NCBI RefSeq assembly: GCF_003344865.1
Contig: NZ_CP031165.1
Span: 1,240,001-1,304,000 of the forward strand
Reading direction: 5' to 3'
From: Euzebya pacifica
Lineage (GTDB): Bacteria; Actinomycetota; Nitriliruptoria; Euzebyales; Euzebyaceae
DNA: 64,000 nucleotides
Shown piece after piece: positions 44,804 through 53,770 of this stretch; the first letter of the stretch is position 1, and every line of letters starts with the position of its first letter. The notes under the pieces are model-generated. The model made no database searches. It was not told where the DNA came from and worked only from the letters and a program-made list of their open reading frames with translations. The translations under genes were made by a program, and so were the position numbers.

Positions 44804-45202
44804 ATGTCCGCAGCAGACATCACCGTCACCGGTGCACCCGACAGCAAGCCCGAGATCACCCTGCCCGACGGCCCGGCGCCGGCCGAGCTGGTCATCACCG
44901 ACCTCGTCGAGGGCGACGGTGCCGAGGCGGGCCCCAACGCCACCGTGACCGTCCACTACGTGGGCGTGTCGTGGACCCACGGCGGCAAGCAGTTCGACGC
45001 GTCCTGGGACCGGGGGAGCACCATCTCCTTCGGCCTCAACCAGGTCATCGCCGGCTGGACCGAGGGCATCCCCGGCATGAAGGTCGGTGGGCGCCGCATG
45101 CTGGTCATCCCGCCCCACAAGGGCTACGGCGCCCAGTCGCCGACCCCGGCCATCGCGCCCAACGACACCCTCGTGTTCGTCATCGACCTGATTGCCGTCT
45201 GA
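44804..45202 (+). CDS. FKBP-type peptidyl-prolyl cis-trans isomerase, cytoplasmic
   Basis: 132 residues, one FKBP domain without a signal peptide: AELVITDLVEGDGAEAG, YVGVSWTHGGKQFDASWDRG, VIAGWTEGIPGMKVGGRRMLVIPPHKGYG and FVIDLIAV. It is close to both domains of the upstream lipoprotein, implying descent from a common duplication. The ATG at 44804 has GGAGGAG eight bases upstream. Probably co-transcribed with the lipoprotein gene and ended by the hairpin at 45218. Confidence 0.93.
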   Translation: MSAADITVTGAPDSKPEITLPDGPAPAELVITDLVEGDGAEAGPNATVTVHYVGVSWTHGGKQFDASWDRGSTISFGLNQVIAGWTEGIPGMKVGGRRMLVIPPHKGYGAQSPTPAIAPNDTLVFVIDLIAV

Positions 45203-45217
45203 CACGACAATTCTGCG

Positions 45218-45245
45218 GCTCGGGCTGGTGATCGCCGGCCCGAGC
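45218..45245 (+). terminator. hairpin terminator after the FKBP genes
   Basis: GCTCGGGC (45218-45225) pairs exactly with GCCCGAGC (45238-45245), with a loop that can extend the stem; it is 15 bases after the FKBP stop and upstream of the NAGGN operon. Confidence 0.7.
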
Positions 45246-45391
45246 AGGTATGACCGAGGCCAGTACTGGGCACCATGCGTGACCAGATCGAGGCCGCCCG
45301 CCGATGTCACCGACGCCCCGCTGGGCTCGGGTCGGGCGACCCCGACGATCCGACCTTGACCTTCTATCCCACCCAAGGGTGTGACGACACA

Positions 45392-47167
45392 ATGTGCGGC
45401 TTCGCCGGCGAGCATCGCTTCGACGGACGCCATCCCGATGATCGAGCCGTGGCCCGTATGGCTGCGACGATGGACGATCGAGGGCCCGACGGACAGGGGA
45501 TGGAAGTCCTTGGTCGCGTCGCCCTCGGCCATCGACGGCTGAAGATCATCGACCTGTCCGACGCCGGCGCCCAGCCGATGCGTCGCGACAGCCACGGGCT
45601 GGTCTTCAACGGGTGCATCTACAACTACCCGGAGCTGCGGCAGGAGCTCACCGAGGCGGGCTGGACGTTCCGGTCCACCAGCGACACCGAGGTCATCCTC
45701 CTCGGCTGGATGCACTGGGGCGAGGGGCTGCTGGACCGCCTGCAGGGCATGTTCGCCTTCGCGATCCACGACGAGCGCACCGGGGAGACGGTGCTTGCCC
45801 GTGACCGCCTGGGCATCAAGCCGCTGTACCTGGCGGAGGGTGCCGGGCGGCTGCGGTTCGCCTCGACCCTTCCCGCGCTGCTCGCAGGTGGCGGAATCGA
45901 CACCGAGATCGACCTGGTCGCCCTCCACCACTACCTGACGTTCCACTCCGTCGTCCCGGCCCCCCGCACCATCCTGCGCGGGGTGCGCAAGCTGCCACCG
46001 GCCACGATCATGCGGATCGCCGGCGACGGGACCACCAGCCAGCGCACCTACTGGAAGGCCGAGTGGGCTCGCCGCGAGGACCGCTCGGACTGGACCCACG
46101 CCGACTGGGTCGACGGGACCCTCGATGTCATGCGTCGCGCGGTCACGCGCCGCCTGGTCGCCGACGTGCCCGTGGGTGTGTTGCTCTCCGGTGGGCTGGA
46201 CTCCTCCCTCGTCGTCGGCCTGCTGGCCGAGCAGGGACAGCAGGGCCTGTCCACCTTCTCCGTCGGCTTCGGGGCCATCCGTGGCGAGGCGGGTGACGAG
46301 TTCGAGTACTCCGACATCATCGCCCGCGAGTTCGACACCGATCACCACCAGATCCGCGTGCCCGGCCTGCGCACCCTCGAGGCGCTGCCGCCCACCATCG
46401 CGGCGATGAACGAGCCGATGGTCAGCCACGACTGCGTCGGCTTCTACCTGCTCAGCCAGGAGGTCGCGAAGAACATCAAGGTCGTGCAGTCCGGCCAGGG
46501 GGCCGACGAGCTGTTCGCGGGCTACCACTGGTATCCGCCGCTGGCCGACGTCACCCCCGAGGAGGCGCTGGCGACGTACCGTGCGGCGTTCTTCGACCGG
46601 CCCCACGACCACATGGCCGACGTCGTGTCGCCTGCCTACCAGCTGGACCACGATGCCTCCGGGGCCTTCGTCGCCGAGCACTTCGGCGCCGCCGGTGCCG
46701 AGAGCGCGCTGGACCGCGGACTGCGGCTGGACGCCAACGTCATGCTCGTCGACGACCCCGTCAAGCGCGTGGACTCGATGACGATGGCGTGGGGGCTGGA
46801 GGCACGTGTGCCCTTCCTCGACCACGAGGTCGTGGAGTTCGCGGCCTCGGCCCCGCCCGAGATGCACCTCGCCGACGGGGGCAAGGGCCTGCTCAAGGCC
46901 GCCGGTCGCAAGGTCATCCCCAGCGAGGTCATCGACCGTCCCAAGGGCTACTTCCCCGTCCCCGCGCTGAAGTACCTGGAGGGCGAGGTGCTGGACATGG
47001 TGCGTGGTGCCGTCACCGGCGACACCGCCCGGCAGCGCGGCCTGTTCGCGCCGGCCTACACCGACCGACTGCTCGAGGCCCCCAACGAGGACCTGACACC
47101 GCTGCGCGGCAACCGACTCTGGCAGCTCGCGCTGCTCGAGCTGTGGCTGCAGACACACGGGGTGTGA
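45392..47167 (+). CDS. asnO: N-acetylglutaminylglutamine amidotransferase (asparagine-synthase family)
   Basis: 591 residues. The N-terminal class II glutaminase domain (about 1-190) has nucleophile Cys2 (MCGFAGE), RGPDGQG, HRRLKIIDLS and NGCIYNYPELR. The C-terminal synthetase domain contains the PP-loop LLSGGLDSS, a VVQSGQGADELFAGYHWYPPL block and RVPFLDHEVVE. The wording of these blocks matches the amidotransferase of the three-gene set making N-acetylglutaminylglutamine amide (NAGGN), a dipeptide osmolyte, rather than ordinary AsnB. It amidates the C-terminal carboxylate of N-acetylglutaminylglutamine using glutamine and ATP. The next two genes complete the set. The ATG at 45392 places Cys2 correctly. 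Confidence 0.93.
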   Translation: MCGFAGEHRFDGRHPDDRAVARMAATMDDRGPDGQGMEVLGRVALGHRRLKIIDLSDAGAQPMRRDSHGLVFNGCIYNYPELRQELTEAGWTFRSTSDTEVILLGWMHWGEGLLDRLQGMFAFAIHDERTGETVLARDRLGIKPLYLAEGAGRLRFASTLPALLAGGGIDTEIDLVALHHYLTFHSVVPAPRTILRGVRKLPPATIMRIAGDGTTSQRTYWKAEWARREDRSDWTHADWVDGTLDVMRRAVTRRLVADVPVGVLLSGGLDSSLVVGLLAEQGQQGLSTFSVGFGAIRGEAGDEFEYSDIIAREFDTDHHQIRVPGLRTLEALPPTIAAMNEPMVSHDCVGFYLLSQEVAKNIKVVQSGQGADELFAGYHWYPPLADVTPEEALATYRAAFFDRPHDHMADVVSPAYQLDHDASGAFVAEHFGAAGAESALDRGLRLDANVMLVDDPVKRVDSMTMAWGLEARVPFLDHEVVEFAASAPPEMHLADGGKGLLKAAGRKVIPSEVIDRPKGYFPVPALKYLEGEVLDMVRGAVTGDTARQRGLFAPAYTDRLLEAPNEDLTPLRGNRLWQLALLELWLQTHGV

Positions 47168-47170
47168 TCG

Positions 47171-48982
47171 ATGGCGTCCCCCAACCCGGGAAACCCCAAG
47201 CGCTTCGACCCACGCGTCAACCGGGGTGACCGGCTGTCCACCGGCCACCACGAACCCTCCATCGAGGGCTTGAAGGAAGGGCTCACGCCCGAGTCCACCG
47301 TCGACCTCGGCTGGGGCCGGCTGATCTTCGGACAGACCTTCCCCGACCACGGCTCGATCCGCGACGTGCTGCTCGACGAGGGTGCCGGGCAGCGCGACAT
47401 CGCCATGTACCTGCGGGACCCGCAGGTGCTGGTCGGCAGCACGCCGGCGGAGCTGTTCATCGACCCGTCGCTGACCTACCGGCTGTGGATGCACCGCTAC
47501 CGCAGCCGCAGGGACCCGGTGAAGGGCATCGTGGTCAGGCCCATGGACCGGCCGGGCGACGCCGAGGAGATCAACCGGATCTACGCCGCCTGCGGCATGG
47601 TCACGGCCGAACCCGATGTCATGTCGGCCAACCACCGGCACAACGGCGTGGTCTACCTGCTGGCCGTCGACACCGACCGCGACGAGATCGTGGGCACCGT
47701 CACCGGCATCGACCACACCGAGGCCTTCGGGGACCCCGAGTCGGGCTCGTCGCTGTGGTGCCTGGCCGTCGACCCGCAGACCGCCCGCCCCGGCGTCGGC
47801 GAGGCGCTGGTCCGCCACCTGTCGGAACGGTTCAAGGCACGTGGCCGGGCCTACATGGACCTGTCGGTGCTGCACGACAACACCGCCGCCATCCGCTTGT
47901 ACGAGAAGCTCGGCTTCGAACGTGTCCCGGTCTTCCTCGTCAAGCGCAAGAACCCCATCAACGAGGGCCTGTACACCGCGATGGGGGAGGAGGGGGAGCT
48001 CAACCCGTACGCGAAGATCATCGCCGACGAGGCCCATCGCCGGGGCATCGCCGTCAACGTGGTGGACGCCGAGTCGGGGCTGATGAAGCTGACCTACGGC
48101 GGTCGGACGATCGCCACCCGCGAGTCGCTGTCGGACCTGACCACCGCCGTGGCGATGACCCGTTGCGACGACAAGCGCCTGACCCGTCGGTTGCTGGAGG
48201 GGGCTGGCCTGTCGGTGCCGGCCGGACGTGTCGTCGGGCGCGACGCCGAGGACCTGACCTTCCTCGACGCCCACGGCGAGGTCGTCGTCAAACCGGCCCG
48301 TGGCGAGCAGGGGAACGGCATCACCGTCGGGGTGCGCACGCCCGACCACCTGATGCGGGCCATCGACGAGGCCGCCCGGGTCTGCCCCATCGTGCTGATG
48401 GAGGAGCTGGCCGACGGCGACGACCTGCGCATCATCGTCATCGACGGGAAGGTCATCGCCGCCGCGGTACGTCGGCCGGCCATGGTCGTCGGCGACGGAC
48501 GCAAGTCCCTCGACCAGCTGATCGGCTCCCAGAGCCGACGACGGCAGGCCGCCACCGGCGGCGAGTCCGTCATCCCGCTGGACGACCACACCTACGACAC
48601 CATCGCCGACCAGGGGTTCGCCACCCACGACATCGTCCCCGCCGGCCGGACGGTGCAGGTGCGTCGCACCGCCAACCTGCACACCGGCGGCACGATCCAC
48701 GACGTCACCGCACGCCTGCACCCGACGCTCGCCGAGGCCGCCGTGACCGCGGCGGAGGTCCTGGACATCCCCGTCGTCGGCATCGACCTGCTGGTCCCGG
48801 ATGTGGAACGTCCCGAGTACGTCATCATCGAAGCCAACGAACGCCCGGGCCTGGCCAACCACGAACCGCAGCCGACCGCCCAGGCGTTCCTCGACCTGCT
48901 CTTCCCGCGCACCCGCCGGACCGCAGGCGTCCCCGCCCGACTGCCCCGCACCGACACCCCCGAGGAAGCGACCGACGAGTGA
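47171..48982 (+). CDS. ngg: N-acetylglutaminylglutamine synthetase (GNAT plus ATP-grasp fusion)
   Basis: 603 residues. The first ~100 residues are the family-specific N terminus (FDPRVNRGDRLSTGHHEPSIEGL). A GNAT acetyltransferase domain (about 110-270) has LWCLAVDPQTARPGVGEALV and YEKLGFERVPVFLVKRKNP. An ATP-grasp ligase domain (about 290-590) has DLTTAVAMTRCDDKRLTRRLL, VVKPARGEQGNGITVG, VLMEELADGDDLRI and VIIEANERPG. It builds the N-acetylated Gln-Gln dipeptide in one polypeptide. It starts 3 bases after asnO and overlaps the M42 peptidase start by 4 bases, so all three genes form one translationally linked operon. Confidence 0.93.
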   Translation: MASPNPGNPKRFDPRVNRGDRLSTGHHEPSIEGLKEGLTPESTVDLGWGRLIFGQTFPDHGSIRDVLLDEGAGQRDIAMYLRDPQVLVGSTPAELFIDPSLTYRLWMHRYRSRRDPVKGIVVRPMDRPGDAEEINRIYAACGMVTAEPDVMSANHRHNGVVYLLAVDTDRDEIVGTVTGIDHTEAFGDPESGSSLWCLAVDPQTARPGVGEALVRHLSERFKARGRAYMDLSVLHDNTAAIRLYEKLGFERVPVFLVKRKNPINEGLYTAMGEEGELNPYAKIIADEAHRRGIAVNVVDAESGLMKLTYGGRTIATRESLSDLTTAVAMTRCDDKRLTRRLLEGAGLSVPAGRVVGRDAEDLTFLDAHGEVVVKPARGEQGNGITVGVRTPDHLMRAIDEAARVCPIVLMEELADGDDLRIIVIDGKVIAAAVRRPAMVVGDGRKSLDQLIGSQSRRRQAATGGESVIPLDDHTYDTIADQGFATHDIVPAGRTVQVRRTANLHTGGTIHDVTARLHPTLAEAAVTAAEVLDIPVVGIDLLVPDVERPEYVIIEANERPGLANHEPQPTAQAFLDLLFPRTRRTAGVPARLPRTDTPEEATDE

Positions 48983-50130
48983 CCACCGAGCCCAAGCTGC
49001 TGGAGATCGACCGCGACTACATGGTGGACCTCATGGTGCGCCTGCTGGAGATGGCCAGCCCCACCGGTCGCACCGACGAGATCATGCGGCTGCTGGGCGA
49101 GGAGGTCGAACGCCTCGGGCTGCCGGTGGAGCTGACCCGTCGGGGCGTCCTGCACGCCGAGATGACGGGTGAACGCGAGGACCTCAAGCGGGTCGTCGTC
49201 GTGCACGCCGACACGATCGGCTGCATGGTCAAGGACATCAAGCCCAACGGACGGCTGCGCGTCGTTCCGATCGGGACGTGGGCGGCACGCTTCGCCGAGG
49301 GTGCGCGGGTGACGATCTTCACCGACGAACCGGGGACCAGCTACACCGGCACGATCCTGCCGCTGAAGTCCTCCGGCCATGCGTTCGACATCGAGGTCGA
49401 CACCCAACCGGTCGCCTGGGACAACGTCGAGGTGCGCATCGACGAACGAGTGGAGGGTCCCGACGACGTACGGGCGCTGGGCATCCAGATCGGTGACTTC
49501 GTCGCCCCCCATGCGTTGCCCTACATCAGCGACTCGGGCTTCATCAACGCCCGCCACCTCGACAACAAGGCCGGCGTCGCGGCGGCCATGGCGGCGTTCA
49601 AGGCCGTCAAGGAGTCCGGCCTGCCCGTCCCCGTGACCGCGACGCTGGTCTGCACCGTCGCCGAGGAGGTGGGCCTGGGCGCGACCAACCTGGGCCCGGA
49701 CGTGGCCGAGACCCTGTCGATCGACGCCGCGGTCGTGGCGCCGGGACAGCACTCGCGCGAGGACACCGTCAACATCGCCATGCACGACATGTCGGGGCCC
49801 TTCGACTACCACCTGACCCGGCGGATGGATGCGATGTGCCGTCACCTGGGCATCCCCTACCAGCGGGACCTGTTCACGTTCTACCGCTCCGACATCGCTG
49901 CGGCCCTGGAGGCCGGGACCGAGATGCGCGCAGCGCTGATCGGCTTCGGGACCGACGCCAGCCACGGCTGGGAGCGCACCCACATCGACGGGGTCGAGCG
50001 GATCGCCCAGCTCGTCGCCGGGTACCTGCAGGTGCCCTTCATCTTCGCCCACGACGCCGAACCCGTCGGGCCGGTGGAGACGTTCCCCGAGCAGGAGCAG
50101 GAGGTCGGCCTGAAGGTCGACCCGTCCTGA
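48979..50130 (+). CDS. osmoprotectant NAGGN system M42-family peptidase
   Basis: 383 residues, GTG start within a GTGA overlap with ngg. M42/M28-type dinuclear metallopeptidase residues are visible: VVHADTIG (His), HLDNKAG (bridging Asp), AEEVG (catalytic Glu pair) and TDASHGWERTH (His). In characterised NAGGN gene sets this third gene encodes a peptidase of unknown step, possibly dipeptide turnover or recycling. Conservation of the trio order here supports a function tied to the osmolyte. There is no signal peptide, so it is cytoplasmic. Confidence 0.92.
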   Translation: MTTEPKLLEIDRDYMVDLMVRLLEMASPTGRTDEIMRLLGEEVERLGLPVELTRRGVLHAEMTGEREDLKRVVVVHADTIGCMVKDIKPNGRLRVVPIGTWAARFAEGARVTIFTDEPGTSYTGTILPLKSSGHAFDIEVDTQPVAWDNVEVRIDERVEGPDDVRALGIQIGDFVAPHALPYISDSGFINARHLDNKAGVAAAMAAFKAVKESGLPVPVTATLVCTVAEEVGLGATNLGPDVAETLSIDAAVVAPGQHSREDTVNIAMHDMSGPFDYHLTRRMDAMCRHLGIPYQRDLFTFYRSDIAAALEAGTEMRAALIGFGTDASHGWERTHIDGVERIAQLVAGYLQVPFIFAHDAEPVGPVETFPEQEQEVGLKVDPS

Positions 50131-50136
50131 CCGACC

Positions 50137-50622
50137 TCAGGAGCAGGCGCCGTCGACGCACCGGTCGAGGGCGGTCGCGAGGCGGGGGAGCGCCGCGTCC
50201 AGCTGATCAGCAGCCGAGCAACGGATCAGCAGCAGCTGCATGTCGGTGAGGGCATGCACGGTCCGCAGCTGGATCCGCCGCTGCCGCATGCAGCGAAGGC
50301 CGATCGTGGTGCCGCGCGAGATGACGAGGTCACGATGGCCGGGACGGCTGGCGACGGCGCGCCCGCTGACGATCACGAAGGCGCGTGGCGAGGGCGGGCC
50401 CGGGACGGCCAGGCGGTCGCCGTCGGTCACCGACACGATGGTGAACATGCGCCTGGCGACATCGACCTCCGACGGGTCGAGCGGGATGGGCAGGACGGGT
50501 GGGGCAAGCGCCTCGTCCAGCGTCAGGCCGATCCGCAAGCAGGTGGACGGACGCAGGTCGTCGGGCGCGGTGATGGCGTCGCGCATGGGGCGGGCCTCCG
50601 GAAGCGTGGGTGCGATGGACAT
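50137..50622 (-). CDS. putative cyclic-nucleotide-binding-domain-like protein
   Basis: 161 residues. The middle (about 55-140) resembles a CRP-type cNMP-binding beta roll: VTDGDRLAVPGPPSPRAFVIVSGRAV, then VISRGTTIGLRCM and VHALTDMQLLLIRCS. The phosphate-binding cassette with its Arg is not clear, so ligand binding is doubtful. There is no DNA-binding domain. The ATG at 50622 was chosen because of the following coding-like sequence; it converges with the M42 peptidase gene. Alternative: an orphan protein of unknown fold. Confidence 0.55.
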   Translation of the reverse strand: MSIAPTLPEARPMRDAITAPDDLRPSTCLRIGLTLDEALAPPVLPIPLDPSEVDVARRMFTIVSVTDGDRLAVPGPPSPRAFVIVSGRAVASRPGHRDLVISRGTTIGLRCMRQRRIQLRTVHALTDMQLLLIRCSAADQLDAALPRLATALDRCVDGACS

Positions 50623-50709
50623 GCTTCTCTGGAGGGCCGGCCGGCCCCGGTGATACACGGCCGCAGGATCAGACAGGTCGCACCCGTCGGAACGCGGGGG
50701 CCAACCGAA

Positions 50710-53616
50710 TCATGCTCGGTGACGCACGGCGTCGTGACGGGGGCCGTCGTTCAGGATGTCCCGCATGAAGGCCAGCGCGTCCAGGTGGTCCATATCGGCG
50801 CCTCGCTGGATGCTCGCGGTGTGTTCTGGGTCAGTGGTGATCCTGCTGGCCGCGGCTGCGGCGACCGTGTCGATCGCGAGCGCACCGAAGTCGCCCGTCT
50901 CGCGGAGGAAACCGAGCACGACAGCCGCGGCGTCGAGGCGACCGACTGCCGCGTGCATGGTGATGAACTCGAGTGCGGCGAGGCGGCTGGGCACGAGGGT
51001 GACGTCGGCCTCGAGGAGCTCGACGATGTGGTCGCGGAGCAGCCGAAGGCCCTGTCGGTGGTCGCCGTTGCGGAACGCAGCGCGGGCGGTCGCGGGGCCG
51101 TTGGCCGAGAACGTGCCGGCCGGGATCCGGACCGCAGCGGCGGCGTCGAACAGCTGCTCGGCGGCGGGGTAGTCGCCCCGGAGGAGTGCTGAGTACCCGC
51201 GCATGAACAGCGTCCAGTGCACGAACGTCGGCGGCCCGCCCTCCCGGTGGCGGTCGGTCAGGTCCGTGACGTAGTGGTCGTGTTCGGCGAAGTTCCCGGC
51301 GCGAAGGAGCCCTGCGGCGACGCCCACGATCTGCATCCAGTCGGCGAGGTAGGACTCGTCGCGACCGCGGAGCCAGGTGACGGCTTCGCGTGACGCATCC
51401 ACCAGCTCGGTGCCGCCCGGCGTGACCAGCGCACGTGCGTGGCGGACGATCGGGTGGTCGCCATGGCCGTAGCGGGCGATGAGTCGATCCAGGCCGGCCG
51501 CGTCACCGAGCTCGGCCAGCCGCTGCGTCGCCCACAGCAGCCAGGTCAGCCGGCCCTCCTCGCCCTCGTCAGCGAGGAGCGGCAGGAGCTGCTCGGCCCA
51601 TTCACCGACCTCGAGGCGTCCGCGCATGGCGAGCTCGCTGGACAGTGGTTCTGCCACGGCCGCCGCCAGCCCGGCGTCGCCTGCTGCGACGGCGCGGCCG
51701 AAGGCTGCACGGAGGTTGGGCCAGAGCTCGACAACGCCTGCGGTTCCCTGGAGCTCATCGGGTCCTTCGAGCAGCTGGCGCAGCTGTCGTGCCTCCGTTC
51801 GGCACCACAGGGCATGGCGCCGCATGGTCGCTGCGGCTGGCTCGCCGTCGCCCAGGACCTCCGCCGAGAACTGCCGGACGGTCTCCAGCAGCCGGTAGCG
51901 CTTGCCGTGTGCATCGAAGTCGACCACGAGCAGTGATCGGCGGGCGAGCTGCCCCAGCAGGTCGTCGACGTCGGCCACGTCGAGATCGTGGGCCTCGTCC
52001 GGCCAGGCCACGTGCCGGGCAGCTGGTGCGTCGAACGGACCGGAGAAGGCCGAGAGCCGCGCGAGGACGTACTGCTCACGAGCGTTGAGGAGGTCGTGGG
52101 ACCACTGCAGCGTCGCCCGGAGGGTCCGCTGCCGATGGTGGCGGTCACGTCGGTGGCCGGCGAGCAGCTCGAGGCGTCGATCGAGACGGTCGACGATCTC
52201 GGTCGCCGTGAGGGTGCCGACCCGCGCAGCGGCGAGCTCGATCGCCAGCGGCAGGCCATCGAGCCGGCGACAGATCTCCTCGACCGCGTCACGTTCCTCG
52301 TCGAGGTCGAAGTCGGGACGCACGGCGTTGGCCCGGTCCGCGAACAGCTCGGGACCGTGCGTGGGGTCGAGGCCGCCGAGCTGGACGAGGTGCTCCCCGT
52401 CGATCGCGAGCGCCTCCCGCGACGTCGCCAGGACCTGGATCCCCTCGCAGGCGGAGGCGACCGCCAGTGCGATCGCGGCAGCACCGTCCAGAACGTGCTC
52501 GCAGTTGTCGAGCAGCACGACCCCCCGACGCTCCCGCAGACGCGCCAGCACCCCCGCCCGGACATCCCTGCCCGCGACCTCCCGCGCGCCCACCACCGCG
52601 GCGACGGCACGGTCGACGTCCTGCGCGGCACGGACCTCGTCCAGCGGCACGAACCACGCGCCGGCGTCCGGATCCCTGGTCCTGGTGCGCGCGACCTCGA
52701 GCGCGAGGCGCGTCTTGCCGACCCCCCCGGACCCCACGAGCGTCACGACCGCGGCCCGGTCGAGTGCCGACTCGACCCGCCGGCGGTCGTCGTCGCGCCC
52801 GACCAGGCGCGTCAGCGGCCGTGGGAGCGCGTTCGCCGCATCCTCAGGGATGGCCGCATCCTCGGGGGTGGTCGCGGACGGGCCGGGTGGGGCATCCCGT
52901 GGCGCCGCCTCGCCGTCCAGCAGGATCGTCGACTGGCTGAGGATCGCCGCCTCCACCCGCCGGAGGCGCGGTCCCGGGTCCACACCGAGTTCGTCGACGA
53001 GGTGGCTGCGGGCCACCTGGAAGGCCGCCAGCGCGTCGGCCTGCCTGCCGGCGCGGTAGAGCGCCACCATGAGCAGCTCCCAGAGCCGCTCCCGGAAGGG
53101 ATGACGGCTCGTGAGCTCGGTCAGGTCTGCAAGGGCACTCTCGGGATCATCGGCGACGCGCTGGCCGAGGTCGCGCTCCACGGCCCCGAGCCAGCCCTCG
53201 ACCAGTCCGTCCACGGCAGGCTGGAGTGCCGGGGACTCGAGGCCGGCCAGCGGCGTGCCGCCCCACTCGGCCAGGGCGGCCGTGTCGTCCCCCGCCGCCA
53301 GGTGTTGCAGGAACCTCGCCACGTCGATCGCCGCAGGGTCCACGTCCAGCCGGTAGGCGGCGCCCACACGCACGATGGTCGCTGCCCCGACGGCCTTGCG
53401 GAGTCGGACCACATAGGACTGCAGGGTCTTGTCGGCGGTGCGTGGCGGGTCGTCGTCCCAGACCGCACGGATCAGCTCGGCCACGGAGACCGCGGTGCGG
53501 GGCGACAGCGCCAGGGCGGCGAGCACGGCCTGGCACTTGGCCGGGCCGATGTCGAGCTCCCCCTGATCGTCCCGGACGCGGACCCCGCCCAGGAGCGCGA
53601 TCTGCAGCACCGGCAC
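50710..53616 (-). CDS. AfsR/SARP-family transcriptional regulator with NB-ARC ATPase
   Basis: 968 residues. An OmpR-type winged helix (about 1-95: LQIALLGGVRV, GPAKCQAVLAALAL, LIRAVWDDDPPRTADKTLQSYVVRLRK) is followed by a bacterial transcriptional activator domain (about 96-240: DDPESALADLTELTSRHPFRERLWELLMVALYRAGRQADAL). The NB-ARC/STAND ATPase (about 285-560) has VGSGGVGKTRLA and VVLLDNCEHV. A TPR-like C-terminal third follows. Such proteins activate secondary-metabolite or transporter genes on ATP-dependent oligomerisation. It is divergent from a membrane protein and ABC exporter, plausible targets. The GTG at 53616 has GAAGGG upstream; the longer frame beyond is not coding-like. Confidence 0.9.
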   Translation of the reverse strand: MPVLQIALLGGVRVRDDQGELDIGPAKCQAVLAALALSPRTAVSVAELIRAVWDDDPPRTADKTLQSYVVRLRKAVGAATIVRVGAAYRLDVDPAAIDVARFLQHLAAGDDTAALAEWGGTPLAGLESPALQPAVDGLVEGWLGAVERDLGQRVADDPESALADLTELTSRHPFRERLWELLMVALYRAGRQADALAAFQVARSHLVDELGVDPGPRLRRVEAAILSQSTILLDGEAAPRDAPPGPSATTPEDAAIPEDAANALPRPLTRLVGRDDDRRRVESALDRAAVVTLVGSGGVGKTRLALEVARTRTRDPDAGAWFVPLDEVRAAQDVDRAVAAVVGAREVAGRDVRAGVLARLRERRGVVLLDNCEHVLDGAAAIALAVASACEGIQVLATSREALAIDGEHLVQLGGLDPTHGPELFADRANAVRPDFDLDEERDAVEEICRRLDGLPLAIELAAARVGTLTATEIVDRLDRRLELLAGHRRDRHHRQRTLRATLQWSHDLLNAREQYVLARLSAFSGPFDAPAARHVAWPDEAHDLDVADVDDLLGQLARRSLLVVDFDAHGKRYRLLETVRQFSAEVLGDGEPAAATMRRHALWCRTEARQLRQLLEGPDELQGTAGVVELWPNLRAAFGRAVAAGDAGLAAAVAEPLSSELAMRGRLEVGEWAEQLLPLLADEGEEGRLTWLLWATQRLAELGDAAGLDRLIARYGHGDHPIVRHARALVTPGGTELVDASREAVTWLRGRDESYLADWMQIVGVAAGLLRAGNFAEHDHYVTDLTDRHREGGPPTFVHWTLFMRGYSALLRGDYPAAEQLFDAAAAVRIPAGTFSANGPATARAAFRNGDHRQGLRLLRDHIVELLEADVTLVPSRLAALEFITMHAAVGRLDAAAVVLGFLRETGDFGALAIDTVAAAAASRITTDPEHTASIQRGADMDHLDALAFMRDILNDGPRHDAVRHRA

Positions 53617-53770
53617 GCCATCCCTTCTGTCGTGCGCCGCAGTCTGCCAGATCCGCTCTGCCCGTCTGCAGGCTGACAGGCTCAACCCGCGCTCAACCGA
53701 GGCTCCACCGTGGTCGGGAATGGTGCCTTCAAGGCGACGGAGAACCGTGGCCGCGACGAACGGACCAACC

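Noticed and set aside
44798-48862. Antisense open frame of more than 1300 codons over the FKBP and NAGGN genes
   Set aside because: It opposes strongly conserved asnO, ngg and FKBP genes and has no recognisable domain; it is a composition shadow.
50137-50622. CRP/FNR-type transcription factor
   Set aside because: There is a cNMP-domain-like part but no helix-turn-helix, and the phosphate-binding cassette is unclear, so only a weak domain call is kept.
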